DNA of 64,000 bases from Sphingomonas montanisoli (GCF_008274695.1 NZ_VTOU01000003.1:186001-250000); one strand, 5' to 3'. Shown: positions 52,661 to 62,766, counted from the stretch's first letter. Numbers and translations: made by a program. Notes: a model not told the origin generated them from the letters alone.

Positions 52661-52705
52661 GTGCCCGCAAAAGCGGGGGGGATAGTCACCGCCACCACAA
52701 TCGTC

Positions 52706-52815
52706 CTGATGCAGATCAAGCGCGGTGGAAGGAGGCGGCGGTCTCCGGCCCCCTCGGCTTCCGCACGGCGTGGAAGCCGCCGTAACGATCGGAACGGCGA
52801 TCGCACCTGTCGGTT
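52706..52815 (+). promoter_or_regulatory. FNR-like dyad and EcfG-type promoter of the SRPBCC-ADH-SDR operon
   Basis: CTGAT-GCAG-ATCAA (52706-52719), preceded by CAATCGTC. GGAAC follows at 52791-52795 with CGGTT at 52811-52815 (15-base spacing to CGGTT, 16 to GGTT), 36 bases before the ATG. The dyad to -35 gap is 71 bases, longer than elsewhere. Confidence 0.5.
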
Positions 52816-52850
52816 GGAAGCGACTCAACTCCATCGAAAGTACTGGCCGG

Positions 52851-53447
52851 ATGAGCGATACCGACTCCCAGGCGATCGTCCACGACGACGCGCCGCTCTC
52901 GACCTCCAAACATCCGAATGACGCCGTCGATCGCGCGACTACCGAGCTGCTCGAGGCAAAGGGCGACACGCTGATCGGCCGCACGGTCACGATCAACCGG
53001 CCGCGCGCCGAGCTGTTCGCCTACTGGCGCAACTTCACCAACCTGTCGAGCTTCATGGACAATATCGTCTCGGTCGACGTGCGAGACGCGAAGACGTCGC
53101 ATTGGGTGGTCAAGGCACCCGGCGGCAAGACCGTCGAATGGGATGCCGTGATTACCGAGGAAAAGGACGGCGAGACGATCGCCTGGGCGTCGACCGAAGG
53201 CGCCGACGTCCCCAACAGTGGCCGCATCGACTTCCGCGACGCTGGGGCACGCGGCACCATCGTGACCGCCACCATAGTCTATGATCCGCCCGCGGGCGTC
53301 GTCGGCAAGGTCATCGCCAAACTCTTCCAGCGCGAGCCTGCGATCCAGGCGCGTCGCGATCTGCGCCGCTTCAAGCAGCTGATGGAGACCGGCGAGATTG
53401 CCACCGCATCGCGCACCCGCAAACAGCTCGAAGAAGAGAAGGCCTGA
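52851..53447 (+). CDS. SRPBCC (START-like) domain protein
   Basis: A 198-residue protein. From about residue 40 it has the pattern of the polyketide-cyclase/dehydrase SRPBCC group: GRTVTINRPRAELFAYWRNF, LSSFMDNIVSVDVRD, KTVEWDAVITEEKDGETIAW and FRDAGARGTIVTATIVYDPP. It offers a large hydrophobic pocket, ligand unknown. Three bases separate it from the dehydrogenase gene, so the three genes to 55475 are one operon. Confidence 0.85.
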   Translation: MSDTDSQAIVHDDAPLSTSKHPNDAVDRATTELLEAKGDTLIGRTVTINRPRAELFAYWRNFTNLSSFMDNIVSVDVRDAKTSHWVVKAPGGKTVEWDAVITEEKDGETIAWASTEGADVPNSGRIDFRDAGARGTIVTATIVYDPPAGVVGKVIAKLFQREPAIQARRDLRRFKQLMETGEIATASRTRKQLEEEKA

Positions 53448-53450
53448 TCG

Positions 53451-54644
53451 ATGCGCGCACTCACCTGGCACGGCAAGCACGACGTCCGCGTCGACACCGT
53501 CGACGATCCCGAGATCCTCAACCCGCGCGACGCGATCATCAAGATCACCTCGACCGCGATCTGCGGCTCCGACCTTCATCTTTACGACGGCTATATCCCG
53601 ACGATGCAAGCCGGCGACATCCTCGGCCATGAGTTCATGGGCGAGGTCGTCGAAACCGGACCCACGTCGACCCTGAAGAAGGGCCAGCGGGTGGTGGTGC
53701 CGTTCACCATCGCGTGCGGCAGCTGCTATCATTGCGGCAAGCATCAATATTCGGCTTGCGACAACGGCAACCCCGCCGACAACCAGGACATCGGCCAGGA
53801 GCTCTACGGCCAGCCCATGTCCGGGCTGTTCGGCTACAGCCACATGACCGGCGGCTATGCCGGTGGTCAGGCCGAATATGTCCGCGTCCCCTTCTCCGAT
53901 GTCGGCCCGATCGTGATCCCCGACGGGATCGAGGACGACAAGGTGCTGTTCCTCTCCGACATCCTGCCGACCGGATGGCAGGCGGCCGAGAATGCCGGGA
54001 TCGAGCCGGGCGACACGGTCGCGGTCTGGGGCTGCGGGCCAGTCGGGCTGTTTGCCGTCCAGTCGGCCTTCCTGATGGGTGCCGAAAGGGTCATCGCGAT
54101 CGACCATTTCCCGCACCGGCTCGACCTCGCCAAGCGCTTCGGCGCTGAGACGATCAACTTCGAGGAGAGCGCCACCTATGAGGCGCTGATGGAGATGACC
54201 GGCGGCATCGGCCCGGACGCAGTGATCGACGCGGTCGGGCTCGAGGCGCATGGCTTCTTCGTCGACAATGTCATCGACCAGATCAAGAAGTCGACCTTCC
54301 TCGGCACCGACCGGACCCACTCGATCCGCCAGGCGATCGTCGCCTGCCGGAAGGGCGGCCGGGTATCGATGCCGGCGGTCTATGGCGGCCTCGTCGACAA
54401 ATTCCCGCTCGGCGCCTTCATGGAGAAGGGCCTGACCCTCAAAACCGGCCAGACCAGCGTCCAGCATTATATGCCCGCGCTCCTGAACGCGATCATCGAG
54501 GACAAAATCGATACGACCTTCCTGATCTCGCACCGCATGGCGCTCGAGGACGCCCCCAAGGGCTACCAGATGTTCCACGACAACCAGAATGACGTGACCA
54601 AGGTCGTGCTCAAGCCCGACTTCGCCGCTGGCACGGTCGCCTGA
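53451..54644 (+). CDS. Zinc-dependent alcohol dehydrogenase, GroES-like
   Basis: A 397-residue medium-chain dehydrogenase. The catalytic zinc ligands lie in [11 protein letters not shown] and GHEFMGEV, the structural zinc in [15 protein letters not shown], and the NAD-binding motif is [13 protein letters not shown]. It is closest to the glutathione-independent formaldehyde-dehydrogenase-like group by length and by the long insert after the zinc lobe. Substrate unknown. Middle gene of a three-gene operon. Confidence 0.93.
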   Translation: MRALTWHGKHDVRVDTVDDPEILNPRDAIIKITSTAICGSDLHLYDGYIPTMQAGDILGHEFMGEVVETGPTSTLKKGQRVVVPFTIACGSCYHCGKHQYSACDNGNPADNQDIGQELYGQPMSGLFGYSHMTGGYAGGQAEYVRVPFSDVGPIVIPDGIEDDKVLFLSDILPTGWQAAENAGIEPGDTVAVWGCGPVGLFAVQSAFLMGAERVIAIDHFPHRLDLAKRFGAETINFEESATYEALMEMTGGIGPDAVIDAVGLEAHGFFVDNVIDQIKKSTFLGTDRTHSIRQAIVACRKGGRVSMPAVYGGLVDKFPLGAFMEKGLTLKTGQTSVQHYMPALLNAIIEDKIDTTFLISHRMALEDAPKGYQMFHDNQNDVTKVVLKPDFAAGTVA

Positions 54645-54656
54645 GGAGAGACGCAC

Positions 54657-55475
54657 ATGGCTGACAAATTTGCGATTATCACCGGCGCCTCGACCGGCAT
54701 CGGCTTCGAACTGGCCGGCATCGCCGCGAAGGCCGGCTACGATCTCCTCATCGTCGCAGACGAGACGTTGATCGTCGCCGCCGCCGACGACCTGCGTGCG
54801 CGGGGCGGCACGGTGGATTCGCTTGAGGCCGACCTCTCGACGATCGAAGGGGTCGACGCGCTGCTCGCCGCGACCAAGGGCCGGACGGTCGACCTGCTCT
54901 GCGCCAATGCCGGGCGCGGGCTCGGCCATGGCTTTCTCGAGCAGGAGGTCAGCGAATGGCGCCGGGTGATCGACACCAACATCACCGGCACGATTTATCT
55001 GCTGCAAAAGGTCCTGAAGGACATGGTCGCGCGGAATGACGGCAAGGTGCTCGTCACCGGCTCGATCGCGGGCTTCATCCCCGGCAGCTTCAATGCGGTC
55101 TATAACGGCACCAAGGCGTTCGTCGACAATTTCACCGACGCGATCCGCAACGAGATCAAGGACGCCAAGGGCGTCACGCTCACTACCCTGATGCCGGGCC
55201 CGGTCGAGACCGAATTCTTCGACCGCGCCGACATGAACGACACTTCGGTCGGTGCCAATCCGAAGAAGAGCGACCCGGTCGATGTCGCGCAGGATGGGTG
55301 GGACGCGCTGATGGACGGCAAGGCGAGCGTGGTGTCGGGCTGGAAGAACAAGCTTCAGCAGGCGATGGCGAATGTCACCCCGGCCGCAATCCTCGCCGAA
55401 CAGCACAGGAAGATGGCGGAACCCGGCAGCGCCAGCCCCGAGGCGCTCGCCAAGGCCGAGCGGGCCGACCACTGA
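54657..55475 (+). CDS. Short-chain dehydrogenase/reductase
   Basis: A 272-residue SDR. The cofactor loop is ITGASTGIGFELAG, with LCANAGRG, Ser in VTGSIAGF and the catalytic pair in VYNGTKAFV. The tail GWKNKLQQAMANVTPAAILA is typical of the classical SDR group seen with ADH/SRPBCC partners. GAGGAGAG precedes the ATG. The stop overlaps the next start (TGATG). Confidence 0.93.
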   Translation: MADKFAIITGASTGIGFELAGIAAKAGYDLLIVADETLIVAAADDLRARGGTVDSLEADLSTIEGVDALLAATKGRTVDLLCANAGRGLGHGFLEQEVSEWRRVIDTNITGTIYLLQKVLKDMVARNDGKVLVTGSIAGFIPGSFNAVYNGTKAFVDNFTDAIRNEIKDAKGVTLTTLMPGPVETEFFDRADMNDTSVGANPKKSDPVDVAQDGWDALMDGKASVVSGWKNKLQQAMANVTPAAILAEQHRKMAEPGSASPEALAKAERADH

Positions 55476-55844
55476 TGGAAGCCAAGACGATCGGCCGCGC
55501 GATCGGCGCGGCGAGCCTCGCCTTCGGCGTCACCGACATTCTCGCCGGCAAAAGCTTCGGCCACGGCATTGGCGCGGTCGAGGGCGGGACGTTGTTCCGA
55601 ACGGTCGGCGCGAGCGAGGTGGTGACGGGTCTCATCGGGCTCTCTTTCCCTACCAGTTCGATCCCGGTCTGGACGCGCTTCGCCGCCGACCTCGCCGATA
55701 TGGCGGCGCTTGGCCCCGTCATCGCCAGGCCGAACGCCAAAACGAGCGATGGCGGTGACGGCGCTCGCCATCGTCGCCGGGGTCACGCTGATGGACCTTC
55801 TTGCCGCTCGATCGATCGACCGCCTGACGCGCACGGCCGCCTGA
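55475..55844 (+). pseudogene. Small membrane protein, one-base frameshift
   Basis: The frame starting at ATG 55475 encodes AIGAASLAFGVTDILAGKSF and further hydrophobic stretches to about residue 88 (VIARPNAK). There, GCCAAAACG in place of GCCAAACG moves the frame; the alternative frame gives the natural ending KRAMAVTALAIVAGVTLMDL, stopping at 55844. An extra A in an A-run explains it, either as mutation or as miscall. Likely function unknown; the hydrophobic C terminus would complete a third membrane helix. It is coupled to the SDR gene by TGATG. Confidence 0.72.
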
Positions 55845-55889
55845 CTTGCTTTGTGGTTCCCAAATCCCCGATCTGAACCGGACGCTGCG

Positions 55890-56129
55890 ATGCCCCGCTA
55901 TTTTCTGCATCTTCACAATGGCGTCGAGATCCCCGACGACACCGGCCGCGACTTTCGGGACTTGGCAGCCGCCAAGGAGGAGGCGATCTGCTCGGGCCGC
56001 GAGATCATTGCCGAGCATGTGAAGCTCGGCCATCCGATCTGGCTGAACCATCACATCGAAATTGCCGATGGCGACGGCACGGTTTTCGCCGCGATCCCTT
56101 TTCGCGAGATCGTGACATTCATCGACTGA
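55890..56129 (+). CDS. DUF6894 family protein
   Basis: A 79-residue protein with the DUF6894 pattern: MPRYFLHLHNGVEIPDDTG at the start, DLAAAKEEAICSGREIIAE and a C-terminal VFAAIPFREIVTF. Function is unknown; the family is widespread in Alphaproteobacteria. It is the last gene before the phage-like element. Confidence 0.85.
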   Translation: MPRYFLHLHNGVEIPDDTGRDFRDLAAAKEEAICSGREIIAEHVKLGHPIWLNHHIEIADGDGTVFAAIPFREIVTFID

Positions 56130-56299
56130 AGTTCCCAATCTTCGCACACAACTGCACGAGCCTTCGTGCCGCTGCTGCGTTCATGCGGCTTACCGAGCTA
56201 CAGACCGACACCGCCGGCTCTGGCTGCACTTCTGGTTCGAGCACCGGCTTGCCGAGACCAGCCAGGGCGGAATGGACATTCTGAATAAACGTCGGCCTG

Positions 56300-57781
56300 T
56301 TATTTGAGCCAATCCGGGAGCGGGGGCAGAGGCGGACGATGCCGTTCGCGATTTCTTCGAAGGGCCCGGCCGGTTTCGTCGTACTCAGTATCCGCATAGC
56401 GCCAATGAAACATCAGATATTCTAGCATCTGGGTGAGGGTGTCGACCTGATCGTCGTGCCTGCCCATTGGAAAGGCTCTCAATTCGCTGAGGAATATATC
56501 AAGGCCGTCCAGTTGCGCCGGCAGCCACACGCGTCCCTCTTCGATCTGCCCGCTTTGAGCGAGCAGGCGTTCGGCCTTATCGCCGTCCGGACGCATTGGC
56601 TTCGGGACAAACGGACCGTTCCTCTTGAGCTCCTGGCATAAGCTCATACCCACGCCGATATTCTCAATGAGCACTTTGTCGGCCCGCCATTTTGCACGGA
56701 GGCCGATGACCATTTGCTTCAACGGTCCATATTCCAGCCGCGCGCGGAAAACATCGAGGAGGAAGAGGCGGCCGCGTCCATAGCCCCAGGTAGTGCAAAC
56801 CGACCAGTCGGCATCCGGCGCCAGGCTCGCTGCCGTATCCCAGCTCTGGAACACCTTCTCAAAGTTATCTCTCGTAAGCTCGATCTCGAAGCGCCTGAAC
56901 TGCTCCATTCGTATCAGATTGCCTTCAGGCGACACAGGATTCTGGAGGTACTGCGCAGCAAAGGCCTGTGGTCCATGCTCGAGCCGCTTCCTCTCCAGTT
57001 CGGTCTCGCTCATCCGCTCCGGACACAGCAACTCGTTCCGCCGCCAAAGGTGGGTTTGATCCGGACCGATTTCGACGATCGTGTCGACTGGCGCGCGCGC
57101 CGGCAGGCACAGACATTCAAAGCCCTTGTCGAGTAGGAACGCAGGAAGATCATCTTCATGCAGCCGCTGCTGGATCGAGATGATAGCCGAACGCTCGTCG
57201 ATCGTGCGCGTCGAGATGGTACCCTCGAACCAGCTTTTGATGCCGGCTCGCTCCTTCGGGCTCCGTGTATCTTCGGGCTTCATACAGTCATCGAGGATGA
57301 TGAAATGAGCGCCCAGACCGGTCGCTGTGCCCTCGACCGAAATCATGCGCATTCGACCGCCAACGGTCGTAACGATATCGGCCAGACGATTCCCATCCTT
57401 GGCGATGCGGACGGCGGGAAAAATCTTCCGGTACATCGGACTTTCCAGGATCCGTTTTCGATGCAGGGCATGCGTGTGGCCGAGGCCGTCTGAATAGGTG
57501 ACGATCATGATCTGGCGCGTCGGATCACGTCCGAGAAGCCAGCACGGGAACGCCACGGCTACGGCAATCGACTTCAATGCTCGCGGCTGCAGCCAGATCA
57601 TTGATCGGAGCAGGACACCGCTTTCGACGCGCTCGAGCCACCAGGCCATCGCGCGCAAGTACCAGCTGGGCTGGAGAGGCGGATGCCCGGGGTGCAGAAG
57701 CTCGAAAACAAGCATGAGAAATGGGAGGAACCGCTGACGGGCGAGTTCCTCCACCACCTGCGACGACGGCAACCTTCTCAT
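56300..57781 (-). CDS. Phage terminase large subunit
   Basis: A 493-residue terminase. The ATPase half has a Walker-A-like WLQPRALKSIAVAVAFPCWL, Walker B in FIILDDCMKPED and coupling motif SAIISIQQRLHEDD. The nuclease half shows QSWDTAASLAPDADWSVCTT and RHDDQVDTLTQML with acidic residues. The gene overlaps DUF5681 by 4 bases (ATGA). It packs phage DNA in intact phages; here no capsid genes accompany it. Confidence 0.93.
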   Translation of the reverse strand: MRRLPSSQVVEELARQRFLPFLMLVFELLHPGHPPLQPSWYLRAMAWWLERVESGVLLRSMIWLQPRALKSIAVAVAFPCWLLGRDPTRQIMIVTYSDGLGHTHALHRKRILESPMYRKIFPAVRIAKDGNRLADIVTTVGGRMRMISVEGTATGLGAHFIILDDCMKPEDTRSPKERAGIKSWFEGTISTRTIDERSAIISIQQRLHEDDLPAFLLDKGFECLCLPARAPVDTIVEIGPDQTHLWRRNELLCPERMSETELERKRLEHGPQAFAAQYLQNPVSPEGNLIRMEQFRRFEIELTRDNFEKVFQSWDTAASLAPDADWSVCTTWGYGRGRLFLLDVFRARLEYGPLKQMVIGLRAKWRADKVLIENIGVGMSLCQELKRNGPFVPKPMRPDGDKAERLLAQSGQIEEGRVWLPAQLDGLDIFLSELRAFPMGRHDDQVDTLTQMLEYLMFHWRYADTEYDETGRALRRNRERHRPPLPPLPDWLK

Positions 57782-58359
57782 TGATCAGCTCGTCCCGGAG
57801 ACCCGCCAGATTTCTGGGCGTTCCGGAGGGTGTCTTGCGCGAACATGTCGAGGATCGCCATGCCGGTCTGGGTCAGCGGCTCATCGTCTCCGTTCTGATC
57901 GCTATTGTCGCCAGCCCTGTCAGGGAACAGCCTGAAGGCCACTTCGAGAAGGCTGAGCAACTGTCTCCAGTCACCGCTAAAAGCCTTCCCCAGCCGAACC
58001 AGCTCCAGGGCCTTGCGGTTTTGGACTTTAATCACTTCGCCGCCCACCGAAACTTCTCGCGTCTCAGAAAGCACTTCGCGCAAGATGGACGCCTGGCTCA
58101 TGTTACCCTTGCCGCGTCCCGGGCCGGGCTTGCACCCCTTCTGGAATTTGGTCTCTTCGGGCGCTCTGCAATACCCGACCTCGTAATCACCGGTGGGCTG
58201 CTTTTTGGGCCGCCTGGCCTTTTTCGGCCTGACGGGCAAACCTGTAGCCTGTTGGGACGGCGTCACGCTGGTCGACGAGGACATCGCTTCCAGTGCGCTT
58301 TGCTCTGCCGCCGCCCTTGCGCGACGGGCATCGAGTTCGCTTTTACGAATTATAGCCAT
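57778..58359 (-). CDS. DUF5681 protein (terminase-associated)
   Basis: A 193-residue protein. The DUF5681 motif YEVGYCRAPEETKFQKGCKP followed by GPGRGKG lies at about residues 58-85, with VIKVQNRKALELVRLGKAFS after it. Proteins of this family sit directly before terminase large subunits and may act as small terminase subunits. The N terminus is basic and probably binds DNA. Confidence 0.85.
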   Translation of the reverse strand: MAIIRKSELDARRARAAAEQSALEAMSSSTSVTPSQQATGLPVRPKKARRPKKQPTGDYEVGYCRAPEETKFQKGCKPGPGRGKGNMSQASILREVLSETREVSVGGEVIKVQNRKALELVRLGKAFSGDWRQLLSLLEVAFRLFPDRAGDNSDQNGDDEPLTQTGMAILDMFAQDTLRNAQKSGGSPGRADQ

Positions 58360-58614
58360 AACTAACCTCCTTCAGCTTGCGAAGGGGGCGAGCGCGACAG
58401 CACCTCGGACGGCCGTCGACACCCTCCCCGCTTGCGCGGGATGACCAGCCGCAAAAATGCGCTGGTCTGGATGTCTGCTGGGCTCCTTGGTCGGGTGCTT
58501 ATGCAGGCCGGTGTCTCCACCGGCCTGATTCGGATATCCGATGCCACTCGCGAAATCAATCGCATTTTTTTGGATTAATGTTTTAAATCAATGCACTAGA
58601 GCCGATTTTCATTG

Positions 58615-60012
58615 TCAAGCGGCTTGGGTTTGCCCCACCGTGCGTCGGGCGAGCACCGCATCAAATGTCTCGCCGGTTTCCGTCAAAACGGCTTTGCCGC
58701 CGGTCATCTCCTGCCAGCGTCGGATCCCCACATCGACATAGAGCGGGTCGATATCCATGCCGTATCCAATGCGACCCGTGCGTTCGGCTGCGAGCAGCGT
58801 GGTGCCCGAACCCATGAAGCCATCGAGCACGATGTCACCCCGATTGCTCACGTCGCGGATCGCATCAGCGACGAGCGCGATCGGCTTCACTGTCGGGTGG
58901 ACCTTGAGCTGGTCCATGCGTCCGCGACCAAAGCTGTTGATCCCGGGATAGGTCCAGACGTTGGTGCGATATCGCTTGTGACGACCCAGCTCGACGTTGT
59001 TGATGTGTTTGGCGCGACCCTTCTTGGCGACAACAACCATCTCGTGTTGCGACCGGTAGAGGCTACCCATCCCGGCATTGGTCTTCGCCCACACCGCGAT
59101 GTTGAGGAGCTCTAGTCCGACCTCGCCACAGGCGACCATCAGGTGGTGCAGGTTGCGCCAGTCCATGCAAAGCATGGCAATCCCGCCGCTCTTCAGATGG
59201 CGGCTCATATTGAGCGTTGAGTCGAGCAGAAAGCGTCTGAACTCGGCGGGAGTCATCTCTCCCGAGGCCATTTCAAACTCGCGATGCTTGACTGCCCCGG
59301 CTCCCGTCACGTTGCCATCGATATTGCAGTTATATGGTGGGTCAGAAAAAACCATTACGGCCTTCTTGCCGTTCATGAGTTTCTCTACGAACGCGGCGTC
59401 GAGAATAGACCCGCAGCCGAGGCGGTGATCACCGAGCGACCAGATATCACCGGACTGCGACACGGCGATGCTCGCCGGTCCAGGCACCGCCTTGTCCGCG
59501 GGATCAAGCGGCCCCTCACCCTGACCTTTTGCGGGCGGCGGGTCGATGATAACATCGATCTGGGCGTGGTCGAAACCTGCGACTTCGATGCTGAAGTCGA
59601 GATCGAGATCCAGTAACTCGCCAAACTCGATCTTGAGCATCTCGTCATCCCAGCCAGCCAGTTCGGCCAGGCGGTTATCGGCGATACGATAAACTTTGAT
59701 CTTCTCCGGTGTGAGATGGTCCATCCAGACCACTGGTACCGTCGCGAGTTTCAGCGACTTCGCTGCCATCCAGCGGCCATGACCGGCGATGATAGTACCA
59801 TCGCGTTCCGCGATGATCGGATTGGTCCAGCCGAATGTCTCGATTGAAGCCGCGATCTTTGCGACCTGTTTCGAGCTGTGCGTGCGCGCATTGCGATCAT
59901 ATTGGCGCAGCCGGCCAATCGGGATCTCTTCGATTGGTCCAAGGCTGGTCGGAATCGGGCGAGCCGCATCTCGCGCGTTTCGCCGTGATTGAGTTGGTCG
60001 TCGAGCAGTCAT
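58615..60012 (-). CDS. ParB-nuclease/DNA methyltransferase fusion
   Basis: A 465-residue protein started at the ATG at 60012, where AAGGTGAAGTTG gives the best ribosome-binding site; starts at 60030 and 60066 are weaker. Residues about 25-115 are a ParB-like domain (RNARTHSSKQVAKIAASIET, IIAGHGRWMAAKSL). The rest is an amino-methyltransferase with VMVFSDPPYNCNID (DPPY) and VLDGFMGSGTTLLAAERTG. Phages carry such proteins to protect their DNA. The methylated sequence is not deducible. Confidence 0.93.
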   Translation of the reverse strand: MTARRPTQSRRNARDAARPIPTSLGPIEEIPIGRLRQYDRNARTHSSKQVAKIAASIETFGWTNPIIAERDGTIIAGHGRWMAAKSLKLATVPVVWMDHLTPEKIKVYRIADNRLAELAGWDDEMLKIEFGELLDLDLDFSIEVAGFDHAQIDVIIDPPPAKGQGEGPLDPADKAVPGPASIAVSQSGDIWSLGDHRLGCGSILDAAFVEKLMNGKKAVMVFSDPPYNCNIDGNVTGAGAVKHREFEMASGEMTPAEFRRFLLDSTLNMSRHLKSGGIAMLCMDWRNLHHLMVACGEVGLELLNIAVWAKTNAGMGSLYRSQHEMVVVAKKGRAKHINNVELGRHKRYRTNVWTYPGINSFGRGRMDQLKVHPTVKPIALVADAIRDVSNRGDIVLDGFMGSGTTLLAAERTGRIGYGMDIDPLYVDVGIRRWQEMTGGKAVLTETGETFDAVLARRTVGQTQAA

Positions 60013-60066
60013 CAACTTCACCTTCGTCATATGCGACAGGCAAAGTGAGACGCCGAGCGTACCCAC

Positions 60067-60659
60067 CGCCTGACGCGGTTAAGTATCCTCGGGGGATGTC
60101 CCCCCGCTCCTTCTCGACATGACTGGACTAAGCGCGATCCGCTGCTCGCGTCAAGACTTGGATTTCGCAGCCCATAAGAGGACAGCGCGCGCGTTCCTGG
60201 GCCTGAAACGGGAATTTCAATTCCCGTTTATTTTGGGCGCACGCCTGCATTTTGCAGGGAAATACAGTGGACTACCCGCGACAAGCGGCTCTTTTCGACG
60301 CACCAGAGAGCGAACTTCCCGATTTAACGGTCTGAAAACGGGAATTGGGCACCAGCAAAACGGGATTTCATGCAGAGAGCTTCCGGCTCCCGACTGGGCA
60401 GCGCACCACCCAGTCCGTGATTTCACCGAAATCCGGCTGGGTTTGATAGACCCCGCGAAAAGCCCGCGGTTCCGCGCCTTTTTTGGGGCGTCCATTCAAA
60501 ATGTGGACAGAGACCGTCTAAATCTCGCCTCTACATGGGCGAAAGTGCTCCCCCGTCTCAGATCGCTATTTTCCTGTCCTAGAAATTTTCCGCAGCCTGA
60601 ACGAGGCCGGCGCGCCTCCATTGGAGACGCGCCGAATGGTGTTCGACGATGGATCGATG
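60067..60659. other. About 590 bases between methyltransferase and recombinase, no convincing gene
   Basis: A 218-residue frame (60119-60775) crosses this area but runs into the antisense of the recombinase and has no start signal. The GC content is lower than in the flanks. Three copies of AAACGGGA(A)TT are present (60206, about 60334, about 60357). Confidence 0.5.
60206..60234 (+). terminator. Hairpin AAACGGGAATT / AATTCCCGTTT
   Basis: A perfect 11-bp stem with loop TC is followed by ATTTT. It reads as a terminator on the plus strand. Two more direct copies of the arm follow within 160 bases, so recombinase or replication binding is an alternative. Confidence 0.5.
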
Positions 60660-62332
60660 TCAGCCGTAGCCAAGCGCCTTGCGCTGCTCACTCCAGGCGA
60701 GCGGCATCTCGGCAACCCGCAGAAGAGATCGACTGGTCAATTCGACCGGCTGCCGGCCTTCGAGGATCGACGTGATGATATCCGGGGCGAGGTAGTTCAG
60801 CCGCGCCATCCGCACGAGATGCCCCCGCGTTGCATTCCCCTGCCCTGCGCTGAGCTGTCGCCACGCTAGGCGCCCGCTGGCGAGTAGCTGGATCAGACGA
60901 TCATCACGTTGTGCCGGACGAGCTTCCGGCGCCGCATAGACCAGCTTCAGCTCATGCCCGCGCCGCTTCAAAGACACGGCAACCTCGATCCAGATGCGCT
61001 GATCATCCGTAAGCCCGGCAGTATCGGCGCAAACCTGCTTCGCCAGACGCACGGCGCTGATCTCAACCGTCACAGCCTGCTGCTGCACGATGATCTGTGC
61101 ATCCAATATTTCGAGTAGGGATTGGAGGGCGGACGGCTCATCTGCCCGGGATGCGAGGACGCTGGCATTCTTCGTTACCACCGTGGCATCGAGATGGCTC
61201 GTGCCCAGCTCGATACCGAGCCGGTGCCCGTCATTCAGGAATCGCTCCAGCCCCGTCTGAACGATCTCCTCAAGATCACCTGCCGGGATACGCCAGACTG
61301 CCTCAGCCTGTCCTTCGCTATGGCGCGATGCATAATAACGGTAGCGTCGGCTGCCCTTATTGGCATGGACCGACATCATCGGCCTGCCAACGCCATCTTC
61401 GATCCGTCCGTTGAGCGGACTGATCAGCGTCTTGCGCGGCCGCGGTTGATGAGTTGCGCCATTGAGCAGCCCTTGGCTGGCCTCCCACAGCTCGACCGGC
61501 ACGATGGCCTCATGCTCACCCTCATAGGTCATGTCGCCATGTCGGATACGGCCGATGTAAACCGGGTTGCGGGCAAATAGATCAGAGAGCCGCGCGTGAA
61601 GGCCTGGCCGCCACGGACGCGTCCATCTGCCATCGTGCTGACCTTGGTGACGATGCCGCGCTGCCCGAGATCCCGGATCAGCGCAGTGATCGATCCAAGC
61701 TCGATATGGCGCTGGTACATCTTGCGCACGGTAGCCGCTTCAGTCTCGTTGATGACCAACTGCCGGTCCTGAGCGTCATACCCAAGGGGCGGCAGGCCGC
61801 CCATGAACATGCCCTTCTTCTTGGATGCAGCGATCTTGTCGCGGATGCGCTCGCCGGTAACCTCGCGTTCGAACTGGGCGAAGGACAGGAGCACGTTGAG
61901 TGTCAGTCGCCCCATGCTCGTCGTGGTGTTGAAGGCCTGGGTGACGGACACGAAGCTTGCGCCTTTCGCATCGAGGATCTCGACGATCTTCGCGAAGTCC
62001 GACAGCGCCCTGGTCAGACGGTCGACCTTGTAGACGACGATGATATCGATCCGGCCGCTTTCCACATCGGCGAGAAGGCGTTTGAGAGCGGGACGCTCCA
62101 TCGTACCGCCCGAATATCCACCGTCATCATAGAGCGCGGGATCCAGCTCCCACCCTTCGTGCCGCTGGCTGGTGATGAAGGCTTCGCAGGCCTCACGCTG
62201 GGCATCGAGGCTGTTGAAGTTCTGATCGAGCCCCTCCTCGGTCGACTTGCGCGTGTAGACGGCGCAGCGGGTGCGCCGGATACCTGATAGACCGTTCGAT
62301 GCCGGAGCCGACCGCGGTCCACGCTTAGCCAT
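60660..62332 (-). pseudogene. Large serine recombinase split into two overlapping ORFs
   Basis: The first ORF (62332-61529) holds the catalytic domain with the active Ser in VYTRKSTEEGL, then YDDGGYSGGTMERPALKRLL, VVYKVDRLTRALSDFAKIVE and the start of the recombinase domain. It ends 22 residues after FTRGSL, where the frame shifts near 61590; the other frame has DLFARNPVYIGRIRHGD as expected. The second ORF (61532-60660) starts with MTYEGEHEAIVPVELWEASQ and holds the rest, including the coiled coil. The two overlap by ATGA. One restored base would fuse them. The element is therefore probably not able to move on its own. Confidence 0.85.
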
Positions 62333-62765
62333 TAGCCTGCTCCCCCCGCGCTGGCGGCGGTGGCCGCCGCTTCAGGCCGAAGAAGCGCGGGCCAGACCAA
62401 TGGGCGCCTGTGATCTCACGCGCGACGTGCGACAGCGACGAGAAGCAGCGATTGTCATAGAGGCAACCGTCGTCAGTCACCGTGACCGAATGCAGCTTTC
62501 CGTTCCATTCGCGCAGCAGCCGAGTACCGGGCTTGATCTGGATGGGCGGTTCTGGCGACACCGTCGGGTCAGCGGCGATGGCGTCGAGCATCCGGTCGGC
62601 CCATACCGGTAAACCGCCGAGCTGCTTTTCCTGCAGCCGGTGCGCAATGGCGAGGCGAAGAAGTGATGGCGGGACATTGGGTGCCTCTTCGCTGAACTGC
62701 GCCGCCCACGCGCGGCGCAGTTCCCCCGACGACATCGTCGCCAGGCTCTCAAGCCGGAAGGCCAT
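62325..62765 (-). CDS. DUF2924 family protein
   Basis: A 146-residue protein with the DUF2924 pattern: SSGELRRAWAAQFSEEAPNV, LLRLAIAHRLQEKQLGGLP and IQIKPGTRLLREWNGKLHSV, ending in a basic tail. The family accompanies serine recombinases in prophages of Alphaproteobacteria and is thought to help them. It overlaps the recombinase start by 8 bases. Confidence 0.88.
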   Translation of the reverse strand: MAFRLESLATMSSGELRRAWAAQFSEEAPNVPPSLLRLAIAHRLQEKQLGGLPVWADRMLDAIAADPTVSPEPPIQIKPGTRLLREWNGKLHSVTVTDDGCLYDNRCFSSLSHVAREITGAHWSGPRFFGLKRRPPPPARGEQANG

Positions 62766-62766
62766 C

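Noticed and set aside
52716-55472. 918-codon minus-strand frame opposite the SRPBCC-ADH-SDR operon
   Set aside because: Spans three recognisable genes on the other strand; shadow only.
56300-57781. Unusual Walker A (PRALKS in place of PR-x-GKS) in the terminase
   Set aside because: As far as I recall, Leu at this place (PPRSLKS) is common in this branch of terminases, so it is not evidence of inactivation.
60119-60775. 218-codon plus-strand frame in the element's non-coding region
   Set aside because: No family, no start signal, and its end is antisense to the recombinase.
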